Assembly: GCA_007570785.1 (NCBI GenBank)
Contig: ML661885.1
Span: 32,138,780 to 32,202,779 of the forward strand
Source of the DNA: Antilocapra americana
Lineage: Eukaryota; Chordata; Mammalia; Artiodactyla; Antilocapridae
Reading direction: 5' to 3'
Length of the DNA stretch: 64,000 nt
The notes beneath the pieces are model-generated. The model was given only the letters and a program-made list of their open reading frames with translations, made no database searches and was not told where the DNA came from. The number at the start of each line of letters is the position of its first letter. Position 1 is the first letter of the stretch. Positions 23,005 to 35,128 of the stretch are shown in pieces. The position numbers and the translations under genes are program-made.

Positions 23005-23460
23005 TTTTCTTCTTTTTTTGTGGTGGGCGTATAATTGCTTTACGATGCTGTGTTAGTTTCTGCTGTACAATGTGAATCAGTCATAAGTATACACATATCC
23101 CCGACTTGACTCTCTCTCCCACCCCAAGCCCCCACCCAACCCCTCCAGATCATCGCAGAGCACTGAGGTGCGCTCCCTGTGCCTTACAGCAGCTCCCCAT
23201 TAGCCCATCTATTTCACACGGGGTCGGGGTTGTGTATACATGTCAATGCTGCTCCCCCAGTTCCTTATGCCCTCCCTTTACCCTCTGTGTCCACATGTCC
23301 GTTTCCTACATCTGTGTCTCTATTCCTGCCCTGCAAACAGAAATCATCTGTACCATCATTGACATCATCTGTATCGATCTTTCTAGATTCCACATTCATA
23401 CATTAATATACAGCATTTGTTTTTTTCTTTCTGACTTACTTCACTCTGTATGACATCAGT
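23005..23460 (-). repeat. L1 3' UTR, antisense on plus
   Basis: About 450 bp of ruminant L1 3' region in reverse (ttctgctgtacaatgtgaatcag ... acttcactctgtatgacat). Confidence 0.8.
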
Positions 23461-23771
23461 AGAGGTTTTCAAATAACTTTTAATAGCAGAATGTTCTTGT
23501 CAAATGAAATCTTACGTGGGAACCGAACCATGAAAAATGACTAAAATCTTTTATTAGTATATATTGATACTTTTTCTTATGGTAAATTCAGTCAATAAAA
23601 ACTCAACACACTGGGGAGCAACTCATTGTCAACATTTGGCAAATGACAAGGCTTCTTTATTTGAGGTTTTAAATTTAAATTAAATGGCTGTGGACCTTCT
23701 GAATCATACCTTTTCTACAGTTACAAATTTCTACTCTAAATCAAAATTATCAGATCCAGAAGATATCATAC

Positions 23772-23901
23772 CTGGGTCCTGTGCTTGCAACTACAATCTT
23801 ATCTCCTGGTTTCCACGTTACTGCTTCTTGTAAAATCAAAGTCCACTCCCCTGCCTTTGCAGTATAAGCCAAACGAGTCCAGACCACAGGAACAGGCAGA
23901 C
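23772..23901 (-). CDS. PKHD1L1: PKHD1L1 exon 26: after first G8 strands
   Basis: GT completes Gly, then 42 codons: LPVPVVWTRLAYTAKAGEWT, then LILQEAVTWKPGDKIVVAST. The V-x-W-T-R-L and W-x-x-G-D-x-I-V-x-A-S-T motifs are shared with CEMIP-type proteins. Ends AG of a split Arg. Acceptor ttggctccag, donor gtatga. Confidence 0.96.
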
Positions 23902-24202
23902 CTGGAGCCAACATACAAACCAACTGAGAGCTTCCTTGGCTATGTCTTCTGGAATATTAAGAGCTTTATGCATTTTAATCTCCTGGATTGAATAAATTTT
24001 GAGAAGCCTCATTTTAACTTAGCATCTTATACCTTTCTAAAAAAAAAAAAAAACATTTAGAGAGCTTGCTTTATAAAAGTAACAATCACATTTGTAATAA
24101 CATGTATGGGTCTACACATTTTGTAAAAGTCCTTCTGCAATGATATGTTTCATTTATGACAATCTCCTTTATATAAATTCAGTATAAATGGAGTCACTTT
24201 GC

Positions 24203-24325
24203 TGTTTAGTCCCTCAGTTATGTCCGACTCTCTGTGACCCCATGGACTGTAGTCCACCAGCCTCCTCTGTCCATGGGATTTCCCAGGCAAGAATACTGTA
24301 GTAGCCATTTCCTTCTCCAGGATAG
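24203..24325 (-). mobile_element. Bov-tA SINE, partial
   Basis: Reverse copy covering tail and body, lacking the tRNA head. Confidence 0.88.
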
Positions 24326-24567
24326 TGTGATACTCTTGATAAAGTGGCCAGAGGCATACATTGATATAATGGGCAGAGGCCTATTACCTTTGTTGTTGTT
24401 GATAGGAATTGCTTAAATTGATAATCTGCAGACAAATGAAATGTGTAAATTTCTGAAAATTTCATTAGTGTGTATATTTAGCCCAATGCAGGACATATAT
24501 GATCATAATGAGGTATCGTGTTTATATATTATAAACTTATAAAAGAAGTAGATTATCACAATAGAGA

Positions 24568-24790
24568 GGGCTTCCCAGGTGGCACTAGTGGTAAAGAACC
24601 TGCCTGCCAATGCAGGAGACATAAGAGATGTAGGTTCAACTCCTGGGTTGGGAAGATCCCCTGGAAGAAGGCATGGCAACCCCCTCCAGTATTCTTGCCT
24701 GGAGAATCCCATGGACAGTGGACCCTAGTGGGCTACAGTCCATAGGGTCACACAGAGTCAGACACAACTGAAGTGACTTAGCACGCATGC
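24568..24790 (+). mobile_element. Bov-tA SINE, sense
   Basis: Complete: gggcttcccaggtggcacta to cacaactgaagtgacttagc. Confidence 0.93.
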
Positions 24791-25054
24791 ACACTACAAC
24801 AGAGAAGACTTCACATAAAAAGGTTCATACCATGCTTCCTTTAAACAATGCTACCCTGATACCACAAACAGACTCATGATCATTTTTATTTACTGATAAT
24901 TTTCCAGAATATAGTTACAGAAAAGTGCAACTATAAATTTATAATTGTGTGTTAGAAAGAGCCTGTTTTAAAATACAAATGGAAGACGTGACAATTTTTG
25001 CTTCCAGACTTAATGCTTTTCTATTTAGATAAGATGAATAAAGAAAACAATCAT

Positions 25055-25290
25055 ATGTGAAATCAATCGCCAGCCCAGGGCTGATACTCGGGGCTGGTGC
25101 ACCAGGATGACCCAGGGGGAGGGAATGAGGAGGGAGGAGGGAGGGGGGTTCTGGAGGCGGAGCATATGTATACCCATGGCGGATTCATGTCAATGTATGG
25201 CAAAACCAACACAATAAAGTAAAGAAAATTTAAAAAATAAATAAATAAAATAAAAAAATATGATTTGCAGTAAAAAAAAAAAAAGAAAGA
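25055..25290 (+). repeat. Bovine-type L1 3' end with A-rich tail
   Basis: Sense 3' end (aatcgccagcccagggctgat ... ggcaaaaccaacacaataaagt) followed by AAATAAATAAA and poly(A). Same subfamily as 34088-34290. Confidence 0.85.
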
Positions 25291-25536
25291 AAACAATCAG
25301 TATGGGCTGTCTCAAGTGCTTAATTAGGCAAACATCGTCACAGAAGGGCTTTCCAGGAGTGACCTTGGTTGTGAGTTTTGGTGGTCTGTAGGGGTTGACC
25401 CGGCCTTTGTGAAGGATGGAAGAGCTAAAGGGGGTAAAGAGAGAATACATAAAGACAGGAGAAGCTTGGCAAGGCTGCATTTAGAGAGTTAGCAGGAGGA
25501 TTATCTCTGGCTTCTTGGCTAGCCCTTTGGCCATAC

Positions 25537-25666
25537 CATGCAGATCCAGGATTCCTTCCCTCACAGCCAGCGTTTTGGCGCCATATACCGGGAGTTCAGG
25601 AGACCTCAAGTGCCCGTGCAAGGTAATGACAGCCCTGTGTTGAAACGGGGCTGCTTCCGTCCCAAT
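25537..25666 (-). CDS. PKHD1L1: PKHD1L1 exon 25: first G8 domain
   Basis: 43 codons plus G: IGTEAAPFQHRAVITLHGHL, the G8 IGT...P/A-x-x-x-x-A-x-I-x-L-x-G stretch, then ELPVYGAKTLAVREGILDLH. Acceptor attcccttgcag, donor gtatgg. Confidence 0.97.
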
Positions 25667-26141
25667 CTGCAAGGGAATTCAGGAGCATCAATCAGAAAGT
25701 TGAAACTCATTAGCCATGATTCTCAGCAACCAAAAGCAAATTCCTTCCTTCTCTCGCGTCTTTTGAGAATGGATTACTCCATTCTCAGTATCTTTCCTCC
25801 AAAAAATAAACCTTACATTTTCCAGTCAGTCAAATACACTGTGCCAGATCTTTGGAAAGAATACTGATTGACTTTGCCCACACACATCTCAGAGGTCATT
25901 TTTTTCTGCACTATTTGAATTTCTGCTCTCTGAAAGTATGCTTTATCTTCCCATTAAAAGCACAAAAATATTCTGGGAAACTTTTACAATCCAGAAGAAA
26001 AAGAGTGTGCTAAGAACTGAGACCTACAAAAAGGTAAATTGATGAGAGTCTAGCATAATTAATTGTCTATTTCACATGTGATATTTTAAAAAGAAATGGA
26101 GAGAGGTTATCAATAAACACAGTTCAATTTATCTCATATAC

Positions 26142-26221
26142 CTGCAGAACGCCTCCATCTGTAATTAGGATATTCTCTGCCTGGAGTTCAATGTCAGCTT
26201 CATGAAATATTAGAGTTCCAC
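26142..26221 (-). CDS. PKHD1L1: PKHD1L1 exon 24: first G8 domain
   Basis: GT completes Gly, then 26 codons: GTLIFHEADIELQAENILIT plus DGGVLQ. The G-x-L-x-F and I-x-x-G-x-L-x-I/V elements are the repeated beta strands with conserved glycines that give G8 its name. Acceptor gtttttag, donor gtatat; ends phase 0. Confidence 0.96.
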
Positions 26222-26224
26222 CTA

Positions 26225-27415
26225 AAAACCATACAATTTTGAAATACATCACAAGGAAAACTCATATTAAAAACTATTTATTAAATTATATATTAAAAAT
26301 TTGATTTCTTATTCCTATCTGCTATCACTATGCATGTCACTTCACTTCAGTTCTTTGGCAATATGAAGTAAAATCAAACCCCAAGCCAGATTATTGTCCC
26401 TTGATCATTTGTTATTTTAAATGCTACTAAATGCTACAGTTTCTAGTTCTACAAACACAGCTCCTCAAATTTAAGAATAAAAAATTGAAAGAAAAGAAAA
26501 ATACTTTTTGTAGAAAGTATTGTAGTGTCTTCATTAGCACCGAACTTTTATCCACTAATTTGCACCAGCAATAGCTATAGCCTATGATTAGCATAATTAA
26601 AGAATATGCTGGGATACATTTTTTAAGAGACTGATGTAGGTTTGTGGACAGTAAAACTTGACTTTTCCAAATGTTCAATAGTTACTAACTTCAAAGAAGT
26701 GAAACACTGCTATTATACCAGAATTTGAAACAAAAACAGAATGCAAAGGTCTTTGATTAGCTAAGACCATTATGGCAAAGCTTTATATGTTAAAGCTCCA
26801 AGTGCTTTATTCTTGCCAATTATTCTTTCTTTTATACACAGTTGTAACAGTTCTGGTTATTTAATTTTCTGTATTAAAAATAGAACATTAAGAAGCAGAG
26901 AGAACTTTGGGTAACAGTTGAAAGCAGGTTCACAAGCAAAGGTTAAAGCACAATCTGACATCCAAGAGGAGCAAGAGGGAGTCATTTAGTACAGAATTTA
27001 ATAAATCTCCATGGTTTCTACAATTCCCAGGACCCACTATACTAGTTTTTATAAATATGAAAAACTATTTTACTGTTTAATTCACTCCATGTGGATTCAC
27101 TTACACATATACACACACAAACACATACAGTTATCGAAACAAAAGCTTCATGAAATATTTAACTTTAAAACATGCTTACCCATATGAATGTGGAACACTC
27201 TGACATTTTCTATTATATTTCATTAAAAATATTCTGGTGGCAACACAATAAATAATTTCATAATCACAAATGCATAATAACACTCAATTTAATAAATTCA
27301 GCACTCACTCTGAATCTGAAACATAACTGTGGATGTTCGTAATCATGAATCTTGATTAAATTAACCTCACAGAATCATTTCATAGGTAGAGTCTTATAAA
27401 CAGATTTTCAGAAAT
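26225..27415. other. Intron, nothing recognised
   Basis: AT-rich intron between G8 exons 23 and 24 with no confident repeat or exon. Confidence 0.6.
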
Positions 27416-27419
27416 CTAC

Positions 27420-27576
27420 CTTGAATAAGCAACATTTTCAGGATGGGGGTATTTTGATCCAGCAAAATTGTCTGTCCTTTTGTAATAACAACTAGGGAGC
27501 CTTCCTCTGGGGGAGATTTTCCTCCCCATGAGGAGTTGGAGGACCAAATGTCCACATACAGGAAGTCAGCATTAGT
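27420..27576 (-). CDS. PKHD1L1: PKHD1L1 exon 23: start of first G8 domain
   Basis: 52 codons plus G: TNADFLYVDIWSSNSSWGGK, then PPEEGSLVVITKGQTILLDQ and TPILKMLLIQ. W-x-x-x-x-x-S-W followed by P-x-E-G-S-x-V-x-I is the entry signature of G8 domains, shared with CEMIP and TMEM2. Acceptor tgttacag, donor gtagat. Confidence 0.96.
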
Positions 27577-27807
27577 CTGTAACAGAACACAAGAGACTTT
27601 AAGAATTCAATTCAAAGATTTCATCATTTAATTTCTCAAAACAAAGAACTCTAAGACAACGAACATCTTTATTAATAATAAAGTATAACCTACTTTAAAT
27701 ACATTAGAGCTGCCAATTGATTCATTTCACAATAATAAAAAACTTTAAAAATCTATTACCAATTACCTGCAATCCAGAATAATCAGAAATTATAAACATT
27801 TTCAGTT

Positions 27808-27885
27808 CCGTTCAGTCGCTCAATCATGTCTGACTCTTTGCGACCGCATGAATCGCAGCACGCCAGGCCTCCCTGTCCAACACCA
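27808..27885 (-). mobile_element. BovB/Bov-A tail fragment
   Basis: Only about 75 bp of the 3' terminal region in reverse (gttcagtcgctcaatcatgtc ... ggcctccctgtcc). Confidence 0.85.
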
Positions 27886-28049
27886 TTAGTAATAAGCAAA
27901 AAAAAATAACCTACTTTAAATTTATTGTAGTCACATCTCAATTACTTTTTGGAGAAATTAACAAAGTAAAAAGTCCATTACTAGTAACTTCACTTCCCAT
28001 AGGCTAGTTTTTCTACTGCTGAGACTACCCTATGCCACAGCACTGTTAC

Positions 28050-28206
28050 CCGTTTGGCCAGGCCGGTACTTCTGAGGCTGACATGGACTGGAGCCCACCC
28101 TGAAGAAGTGTGGGCACTTGTCATGCAGATGATACACGTCTTGTTGGAATACTCAACATCACATGTGGCTTCAGCTACGGTAACGAGAACATCCTCTACA
28201 TTTTCA
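28050..28206 (-). CDS. PKHD1L1: PKHD1L1 exon 22: end of TIG repeat k
   Basis: T completes Ser, then 52 codons: ENVEDVLVTVAEATCDVEYS, the CIICMTSAH Cys pair, and GWAPVHVSLRSTGLAKR. Acceptor cttactttacag, donor gtaaca. Last TIG repeat before the first G8 domain. Confidence 0.96.
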
Positions 28207-28209
28207 CTG

Positions 28210-29050
28210 TAAAGTAAGAATGGAGGAAAACAAAACATTGACATTTTTCTCAAATGTCTAGGTCACACTAACAAACACTATTATTTGTATTACTTTAAAA
28301 ATAATGATCTTACCCCATGACCTATCAAAATGTAGACCCTTTTTTCAGTAGTAAAACTTTGAAATATTTGCTGAGAAAAAGTAAACAAAGAGATTAAGAG
28401 GTCAGGAAATAAAACTGTATAAAGTAGCAAGTATGCAGTGTTGGAGAAAAAATTCTTGGGTTCAAATTATTGAGAGACTCTACATTGTTCTCCAAACTGG
28501 CACCTTAATAAGAGACTTTCTGTGATCATTTTGTCTAGCTGGTGTTTTTGCCATATTCACAGACTTTGGGACTTAACCACCATGTAAAAATGCAAGTCCA
28601 ATGTAGTTACAAGTATGTGAGGAATTAGCTTTGCCTGCTATGATTTAAATAATCTGGGGTTTTGAAGTCAGCCTTATCTACTTGAAGGATGATGACAGTT
28701 CAGTACATAAGTTTGAGCCAAAACAATGAACATGTTTAGGAAGAAGGAATCTAAATAGTTATAATGAAATGGATCTGATGCTTGAAGAGATATGTTTCAT
28801 TGAACCAATGAAGCAGATGATCGTTGGAAATGAGATTTGGGGGGAAAGCATAACAGGAAAGTGATTTATACTTGTGATGTTACTAGAATCTGGGGAAAAT
28901 CAGTATCTTCTTTAATTCTAGTTTTCTAACCACAAAATGGGGTTTAAAAATATCTAAGAAGGTAAGGCAGGAGGATTCTATGGCGTAGAAAGGTTTCTGA
29001 CACAGGGTATGTAGTCAGTAACTAGCAGTGTGGCTTTTCAGCGGATGGGC
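28210..29050. other. Intron, nothing recognised
   Basis: Unassigned AT-rich intron between exons 21 and 22; no exon candidate. Confidence 0.6.
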
Positions 29051-29052
29051 AC

Positions 29053-29266
29053 ACATTGCAAGTGCTCAGTCGCTCGGTCATGTCTGACTCTTTGCAATCG
29101 CGTGGACCATAGCCTGCCAGGCTCCTCTGTCCACAGGATTTTCCAAGCGAGAATACTGAGACAGTTTCCATTTCCTCCTCTTTCCGACCCAGGGATCAAA
29201 CCCATGTCTCTTGCAGCTCCTGCACTGGCAGGCAGATTCTTTACCGCTGCGCCACCTGGGGAGCCC
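29053..29266 (-). mobile_element. Bov-tA SINE, antisense on plus
   Basis: Complete reverse copy (gctcagtcgctcggtcatg to gcgccacctggggagccc). Confidence 0.92.
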
Positions 29267-29289
29267 AGGTACACACTGTGGTTTGTTGT

Positions 29290-29410
29290 TGAGTTACTAA
29301 ATCGCGTGGACTACTTCGCGACTCCATGGACTGTGGCCTCCAGGCTCCTCTGTCCATGGGATTTCCCCAGGCAAGAATACTGCAGTGGGCTGCCATCTCC
29401 TTCTCCAGGT
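29290..29410 (-). mobile_element. Bov-tA SINE, partial
   Basis: A second, truncated reverse copy about 20 bp from the previous one, ending 110 bp from the donor of exon 21. Confidence 0.88.
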
Positions 29411-29518
29411 ACACATTATTTGACTATATTTAAACACTGTCCTGGCATATGAGAAAGCAGGGGTAACGGCTTGAGTCTGGAAAGACGCACTCATGAGCGT
29501 GTAATGTGAAGACAGTAC

Positions 29519-29693
29519 CTGAAGCCTGATCCCAAGACTGTAAGTCTGGTGCCCCCTGCTGTACTGCCTCTCTCGGGAGCTATTCTGGTGATGAACGGCG
29601 TCACTGACACGTTGTATGTAAAAAGAGCCATGGACTGAGAGGAATCCTTCCCGTTGACCACACTCACTTCACAGGCTTGCTCGGGTCCCCTGC
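29519..29693 (-). CDS. PKHD1L1: PKHD1L1 exon 21: end of TIG j, start of TIG k
   Basis: GC completes Gly, then 57 codons: RGPEQACEVSVVNGKDSSQS, then TPFITRIAPERGSTAGGTRL and TVLGSGF, and AG of a split Ser. Two candidate acceptors sit 4 bases apart (tatcacag and ggcag). Only the upstream one keeps the frame. Donor gtactg. Confidence 0.95.
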
Positions 29694-30394
29694 CTGTGAT
29701 AGGGGGACATCAGACTGAGCTCAGTTCTGCCATCAGGCCCTTACTCATGTCCAAAACCCCCAAATATTTTCAATAACACCTTCCTTTTCCCAAAGTCACT
29801 TTCACAGGTTATATGTGAGTTAATGAGGATGTTTAGCAATAGTCAAAAACCTTACAAAATAAATGCACATTATCCCCAGAGGAAAAACCCTTAGGTCCTT
29901 CCTCAGAGCCTCTTACTATAGATGATTCTACAGACCTGCCTCTTTAGTTTTCCAGTCCTAGAGGATTCAACATTGCAAATTAGGGAGGAAGGAACAAAGC
30001 AGGTGTGCGGACAATGGCAAGAAGTGGCAGTTAAAAGCAAGGTAAGAGACAGAAAAACTACAGAAATGCAATTTTAAAATGTTGAAAAAAGAAGCAAAGC
30101 TCGTGTTAAGGCAAACAAATCTTGACAGATCTTGATAGCATTGCTGCATTTTTTTAAAAAAATCAGAATACCAACTCTGATGTTAAAATGATAAACAAGC
30201 CCAATCACAAAATGTTACATTTTCTTAAATATTCTTTAAGAAATCAGAAGAAGCAAAAACGTTTAGAAAAGCTTCATCAAATTTTGTTAATGCTTTTAAA
30301 AAATGTTTATATATAAACCAGATCCTTTATTCATCTGTATTATTCTCTTTGGTTCTTCTTAAATTTTGCTAGATAATTAAAGTTTGCTGTGTGC

Positions 30395-30565
30395 TTAAGA
30401 TACTCGATATTTAACCCTCACAATAACCCACTGAATTAGGGTTAATATTATCTCCTTTCAATAGCTGGACAAATTGAAGCAGAAAGGAGCTGAGTTACTT
30501 AGCTGAGATGACAGTGGTAGAACAAATTCAGGGGCTCCTTAGACCGCAGGTTTTTAACCATTAAA
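30395..30565 (+). repeat. MIR fragment
   Basis: MIR-type 'ttatctcctttcaatagctggacaaattgaagcagaaaggagctgagttact'. Confidence 0.65.
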
Positions 30566-30575
30566 GAAAAATAAG

Positions 30576-30860
30576 AGTGGACTTCCCTGGTGGTCCACTG
30601 GTTAATACTCCACGTCAGTGCAGGAGACATGCGTTCCGGCCCTGGTCTGGGAAGATTCCACGCTGCAGGAAAACTAAGCCCATGCATACAACTACTGAGC
30701 CATGGGTCCCTACAGCCTGTGCTCCACAGCAAGAGAAGCCACCGCAACGAGAAGCCTGCGCACCGCAAGGAAGAGGAGCCCCTACTGGCCTCGATTAGCG
30801 AAAGCCTGCGCAAAAAGCAACGAAGACCCAGTGCAGCCCAAAGTAAATAAATAATTTTAA
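30576..30860 (+). mobile_element. tRNA-derived SINE (CHR-2-like), sense
   Basis: Near-complete: head 'ggacttccctggtggtccactgg', body 'actactgagccatgggtccctacagcc', then AAATAAATAA tail. Confidence 0.85.
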
Positions 30861-30904
30861 AAATTTAAAAATAAATAAGAGTAATAATAATAGCGAATCA
30901 CGTA

Positions 30905-31095
30905 TCATGTTTCGGATATCATTCATATCCACTTTACATACATTGGCTTAGCAAGCCTCACAATAAGTAGGGTAATGTGATTATTTTCCTTTTACAGAGG
31001 AGGCAACCAAGGCACAGAGAGGTTGAATAACTTGCTCAAAGACACAGCCTGGGTTTGAATCTTGGCAATGAATTACCAGAATTCACTGCCTTCAT
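30905..31095 (+). repeat. MIR fragment
   Basis: MIR core 'acagaggaggcaaccaaggcacagagaggttgaataacttgctcaaag'. Confidence 0.75.
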
Positions 31096-31462
31096 AACCA
31101 TCATACTATATATATGTATACTATATATATGGTATACCGTACCATATACACTACCCTAACTTTAAGGAAAAGCTACTGTTCTAATAGGTACTAAAAACTC
31201 GTTTTCCATTTGGTATGCTCCTTAGGTAATAAACCAAAAAACTGCAATCTGTTACAAACAATTCAGTCTAACAAATATCATGCATCTTGGAAAATACACA
31301 AGGGTAGAAAACAAAATTCTAAAGAAACTGCTTAAAATCAGGAAATCCATAAAGTTGATTCAATTGCCCTAATGAACACAAAACCTTGGACAAAAAAGAA
31401 ACTCAGACTGATCTCTATAAAATGAAACAGTTCTCAAAGGCTGCCATTCTTTTTCTGACTGT

Positions 31463-31596
31463 TCGTGCATGCTAAGTCGCTCAGTCATGCCTGACTCTGC
31501 GCGACCCTATGCACTGTAGCCCGCCAGGCTCCTCTGTCCATGGGATTCTCCAGGCAAGTATACTGGAGTGGGCTGCCATGCTCTCCTCCAGGGGAC
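31463..31596 (-). mobile_element. Truncated Bov-tA SINE abutting the exon 20 donor
   Basis: Reverse copy (catgctaagtcgctcagtc ... ctctcctccagggga) whose upstream end (on minus) lies about 8 bp inside the intron that starts at 31603. Confidence 0.92.
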
Positions 31597-31603
31597 TACT
31601 TAC

Positions 31604-31753
31604 CGTTACTTGGTGGAATTTCACATAATAATGTTGTGCGATTAGATTTCAGTTTGTCGACTGCACATTTTGAGCCACACACTAACACAACTGAATTTTG
31701 TGGATTAAACCCAGTGCCTGTCACAGTCATGGTTTGACCACCACCGAGGCTCC
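31604..31753 (-). CDS. PKHD1L1: PKHD1L1 exon 20: TIG repeat j core
   Basis: GG completes Gly, then 49 codons: SLGGGQTMTVTGTGFNPQNS and the Cys-rich VLVCGSKCAVDKL, ending CEIPPSN plus G. Acceptor gtcttcactag. Donor gtaagtag is a strong consensus, although a SINE body starts about eight bases into the intron. Confidence 0.96.
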
Positions 31754-32437
31754 CTAGTGAAGACACATAAGAAGGAAAGACAAAGTTAATGAAAAGAAAA
31801 CCTCATCTGCACATATATTTAACACCGGAAACGGAAGCTAATTTCATTAAATGAAAAGATTCTTAGAACAGGAAATTTTTATATTATTGCAACAGAATCT
31901 CTTTTGATTGTAGTGTTTTAAAACCCTCATTGAGTAAATGTCACATTTAGTCATTTATTTAAACTACTTCTAGGAAGTTAAATTTTATTTAATAGAAATG
32001 TCACAAAGAACTTGAGTAGTCAAAACACAAAAGTAAAATTATTTTAGTTAAAAGTACATTGGTTATAATTTCTTAAGGTTTTTAACCACTAAAATAATTT
32101 TCAAACAGAAAAAGATATTTATTTATGTAGACATAATTATATGTTAGTGGTATCTGAACATGGTTTTTTAAAACATTTCCACATATAATCTGAACATTTT
32201 CAACAGTATTAAAATTTAAGTATATTCTATAGCATGAAGAGAAATATAGGCATTAAACAAATATTTTGAAATGACAGATACTTTTGCATGCTTATTTACT
32301 TGATGCATAAAAAAAACATTTTAATGTGCCACAGGAACTATACATTTTAGCAGGGTTGGAAGAATATGTTTCTTTCTAAATAAGTGTTTACTGAAACAAT
32401 GTGAAATATTTTTAAGCTCTGGCACATTGATGCCTAC

Positions 32438-32686
32438 CTTGGTTTGGATGAATATTGTCAATAGTAAGTGGGTACTTAAATACAACTGTGGATACGGCAA
32501 AGCCTTTTGTTTTATGATGCATTGTAACAGGAAAAGTGCCACCAGCATGATCTCCAACAATGCACTGCAATATAGTATCACTGACCATGGTCACATTACA
32601 CTGCATGTTACTTATCATCACCGAAATTTCCGAGATGTCAATACCAAAATTAGATCCAGTGATCTGAATTTCAGTCTCAGGAGGAC
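32438..32686 (-). CDS. PKHD1L1: PKHD1L1 exon 19: TIG repeat i
   Basis: GT completes Gly, then 82 codons. PPETEIQITGSNFGIDISEI is the TIG core, with Cys in MQCNV and LQCIVGDH. It then opens the next repeat at LTIDNIHPNQ plus G. Acceptor ttctttttaag, donor gtaggc. Confidence 0.96.
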
Positions 32687-32689
32687 CTT

Positions 32690-34085
32690 AAAAAGAAAGG
32701 CAGATCATTATCTATCTACACATATACATACCTAAACTCTAATACTTAGATATGCATTTAAAGATATACCTATTCACCTACATAAACAAAATTATATCTA
32801 GTATTTTAAAACTAATATTAATATGAATAATACATGTCATACACATTTTGGCTATAATTTCATTGCAGTCTTTGGTATCTTAACTATAAGATATTTATAT
32901 CAATGTTTATTATTTTCCAGTGCATCTGTCCATTCTGCAGATGGAAGTTATAAGTTACTCGTAATTCAGGTTAATGGGAAAGAGGGAATAAGATAGCGAC
33001 CTAGAGTTAGGAAGAAAGGAGGAATACCTGAAAGATGAAATGAATGCCTGAGGAGTGGGTGGTGGGTTAGAGTATATTTCAGGGATGAAACTTACATTTT
33101 TTTTAACTTTTGGTACTTTCTTGATATTTGCAACCCTTCTGAGGAGTGAACTATTTTTTTCTTCACTCAGATATTTTCAATATACATGACTTGATAAACA
33201 AATCATGATATATAAATAATTAAGTGTAAGATAATCAACATAAATAAGGAATTAAAGACTTATAGATGAATGTTGATGTTAATGCCTTGAATAAATGAAA
33301 CTGGAATAAAGTATTCCAATCCTTCTGTTCCCTTACTTCCTTCTTTTGACAAAAAGCATTGAGGACATTACACACATGGAACCTTTAACAGGTCATCCAA
33401 CCACATACTTATATGCCTAAACAATAAGTGAATAGATATTAATCAACATAATTTGTTACAAATGCAGAATCATCAAGTCATAGTTTGTTTCTAATTCAAC
33501 TAGTGATAGTAAAAATAACCATATAATCGACCATAGCAAGCATCACTGAAATATAAGTTGTCATTTTAAAGACCATAGATATTAATGAGATCTTTCACGT
33601 TAAGAATAGTTTTAACATATAAGATTTTTAAATGTTTTTCAGGTCTTAAAGTTTTGATCATGTCTGGTATTTGCATTTTTCAAATGGAAGCATTGTTCTA
33701 AGAATGATCTATACCTTGTGTCTCTTCAGTAAATAAAATAGCTCAGTTCTCACTTGTCTACAAGTCTCTTCTATCTTCAGATACTCTGCTTTCAAAGATA
33801 CATTCAAACAGAGATGGTTCATGGAAATAAGGAGCGTATGTCAATATCTAGTTCTTCATTTGCAATGATTACAAATATACGGGGGACGTATGCTGTTGTT
33901 ATTGCTAATATTTACTTTTTAAAATTCTAAATGAGAAAACTTGATGTCTAACAGAAAATTTCAATAGCAAGCTTCTTGAAAGCAGAGAATACATCTTACT
34001 CATGACACTGTAAACTAACAAAGACGTGGACTCTGTGGAAGAGGGCAAGGGTGGGATGATATGGGAGAACGGCATTGAAACATGT
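32690..34085. other. Intron, nothing recognised
   Basis: 1.4 kb of AT-rich intron with no exon and no confident repeat. Confidence 0.55.
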
Positions 34086-34087
34086 TA

Positions 34088-34290
34088 ATTATCATATGTG
34101 AAATCAATCGCCAGCCCAGGATTGATGCTCAGGGCTGGTGCACCGAGATGACCCAGAGAGAGGGAATTGGGAGGGAGGTGAGAGGGGGGTTCTGGAAGGG
34201 GAACATATGTATACCCATGGCAGATTCATGTCAAAGTATGGCAAAACCAACACAATAAAGTAAATAAAATTTAAAAAAAAGAAAATAAAG
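34088..34290 (+). repeat. Bovine-type L1 3' end
   Basis: Sense L1 terminus closely similar to 25055-25290, with an A-rich tail. Confidence 0.85.
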
Positions 34291-34334
34291 GCCAACTTTT
34301 AATAAGTTCTTCATTAAAGGAATTTTTAAGTTGT

Positions 34335-34480
34335 TCTATAATCTAGTGAGGAAGGTATCTGCATGTATAAGGAAACTAATATTTTAAGAAACTTGTCCAA
34401 AGTTTCACCACTGAAAAGAAGAAGAGTGAACCCAGGTATTGAAGCCATGTTCTCAGCCATGAGACTACAGCTGCCTCTAC
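34335..34480 (+). repeat. MIR-like fragment
   Basis: Pattern 'aggaaactaatattttaagaaacttgtccaaag...gtgaacccaggtattg', MIR-type. Confidence 0.55.
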
Positions 34481-34936
34481 AGAATTCATTATATGGATCA
34501 TAAGCTTTCCAACAGTTTGAAGATGATCAGAAGCAGCACAGCACAGTGATAAAGGATCGAGAAGGCACTCCATCTATTCTTAGCTTAGAAAAACAACTCA
34601 TGCTAAATAATAAAGTAAATTTTATTTTACAATATTTTTTCTATCTGAATGGGCCAATTACCCCCTTAAGAAGAATTTTGTTGTGTTAATAATCAACTGA
34701 AGTTTCATGGAAACAAAAGAATGACTACTTATGAATTTTAACAGGTATTTCCTGTGCCATATCAACACTAACGACACAAACTAATGACCAATTTTATCCA
34801 AATGTATCCATCTTTTCTTCCTCATTTTAAAATTAGTTCAAGTTCATGGGGATTTTGTTTTAACATAGAAGTGACAATTTCACTAAAATTATGATCTCAA
34901 GAATGTACAAAAATAATCACAAAATAGACACTGTGC

Positions 34937-35128
34937 GCTGTGCTTAGTTGCTCAGTTGTGTCTGATTTTTTGTGACTCCATGGACTCTATCCATGGGGAT
35001 TCTCCAGGCCAGAATACTGGAGTGTGCTGCCAAGCCCTCCTCCAGGGGATCTTCCAGACCTGGGGATTGAACCCAGATCTTCCGCATTGCAGGCGGATTA
35101 TTGACCATCTGAGCTACCAGGGAAACCC
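34937..35128 (-). mobile_element. Bov-tA SINE, antisense on plus
   Basis: Reverse copy about 185 bp downstream (in the transcript) of exon 18. The direct repeat 'agaatatacaaa...gataatcacaaaacagaga' (right) against 'agaatgtacaaaaataatcacaaaatagaca' (left, 34901-34931) marks a long, diverged flanking duplication. Confidence 0.9.

Noticed and set aside
23106..23453. 115-codon plus ORF
   Set aside because: Lies wholly inside an antisense L1 3' UTR fragment.
25063..25480. Hydrophobic minus ORFs
   Set aside because: Translations of the L1 3' end and its A/T-rich tail; phenylalanine runs come from the poly(A).
29688..29698. Alternative acceptor ggcag 4 bases downstream for exon 21
   Set aside because: It would put the exon out of frame and quickly create a stop; the upstream tatcacag acceptor keeps phase with exon 20.
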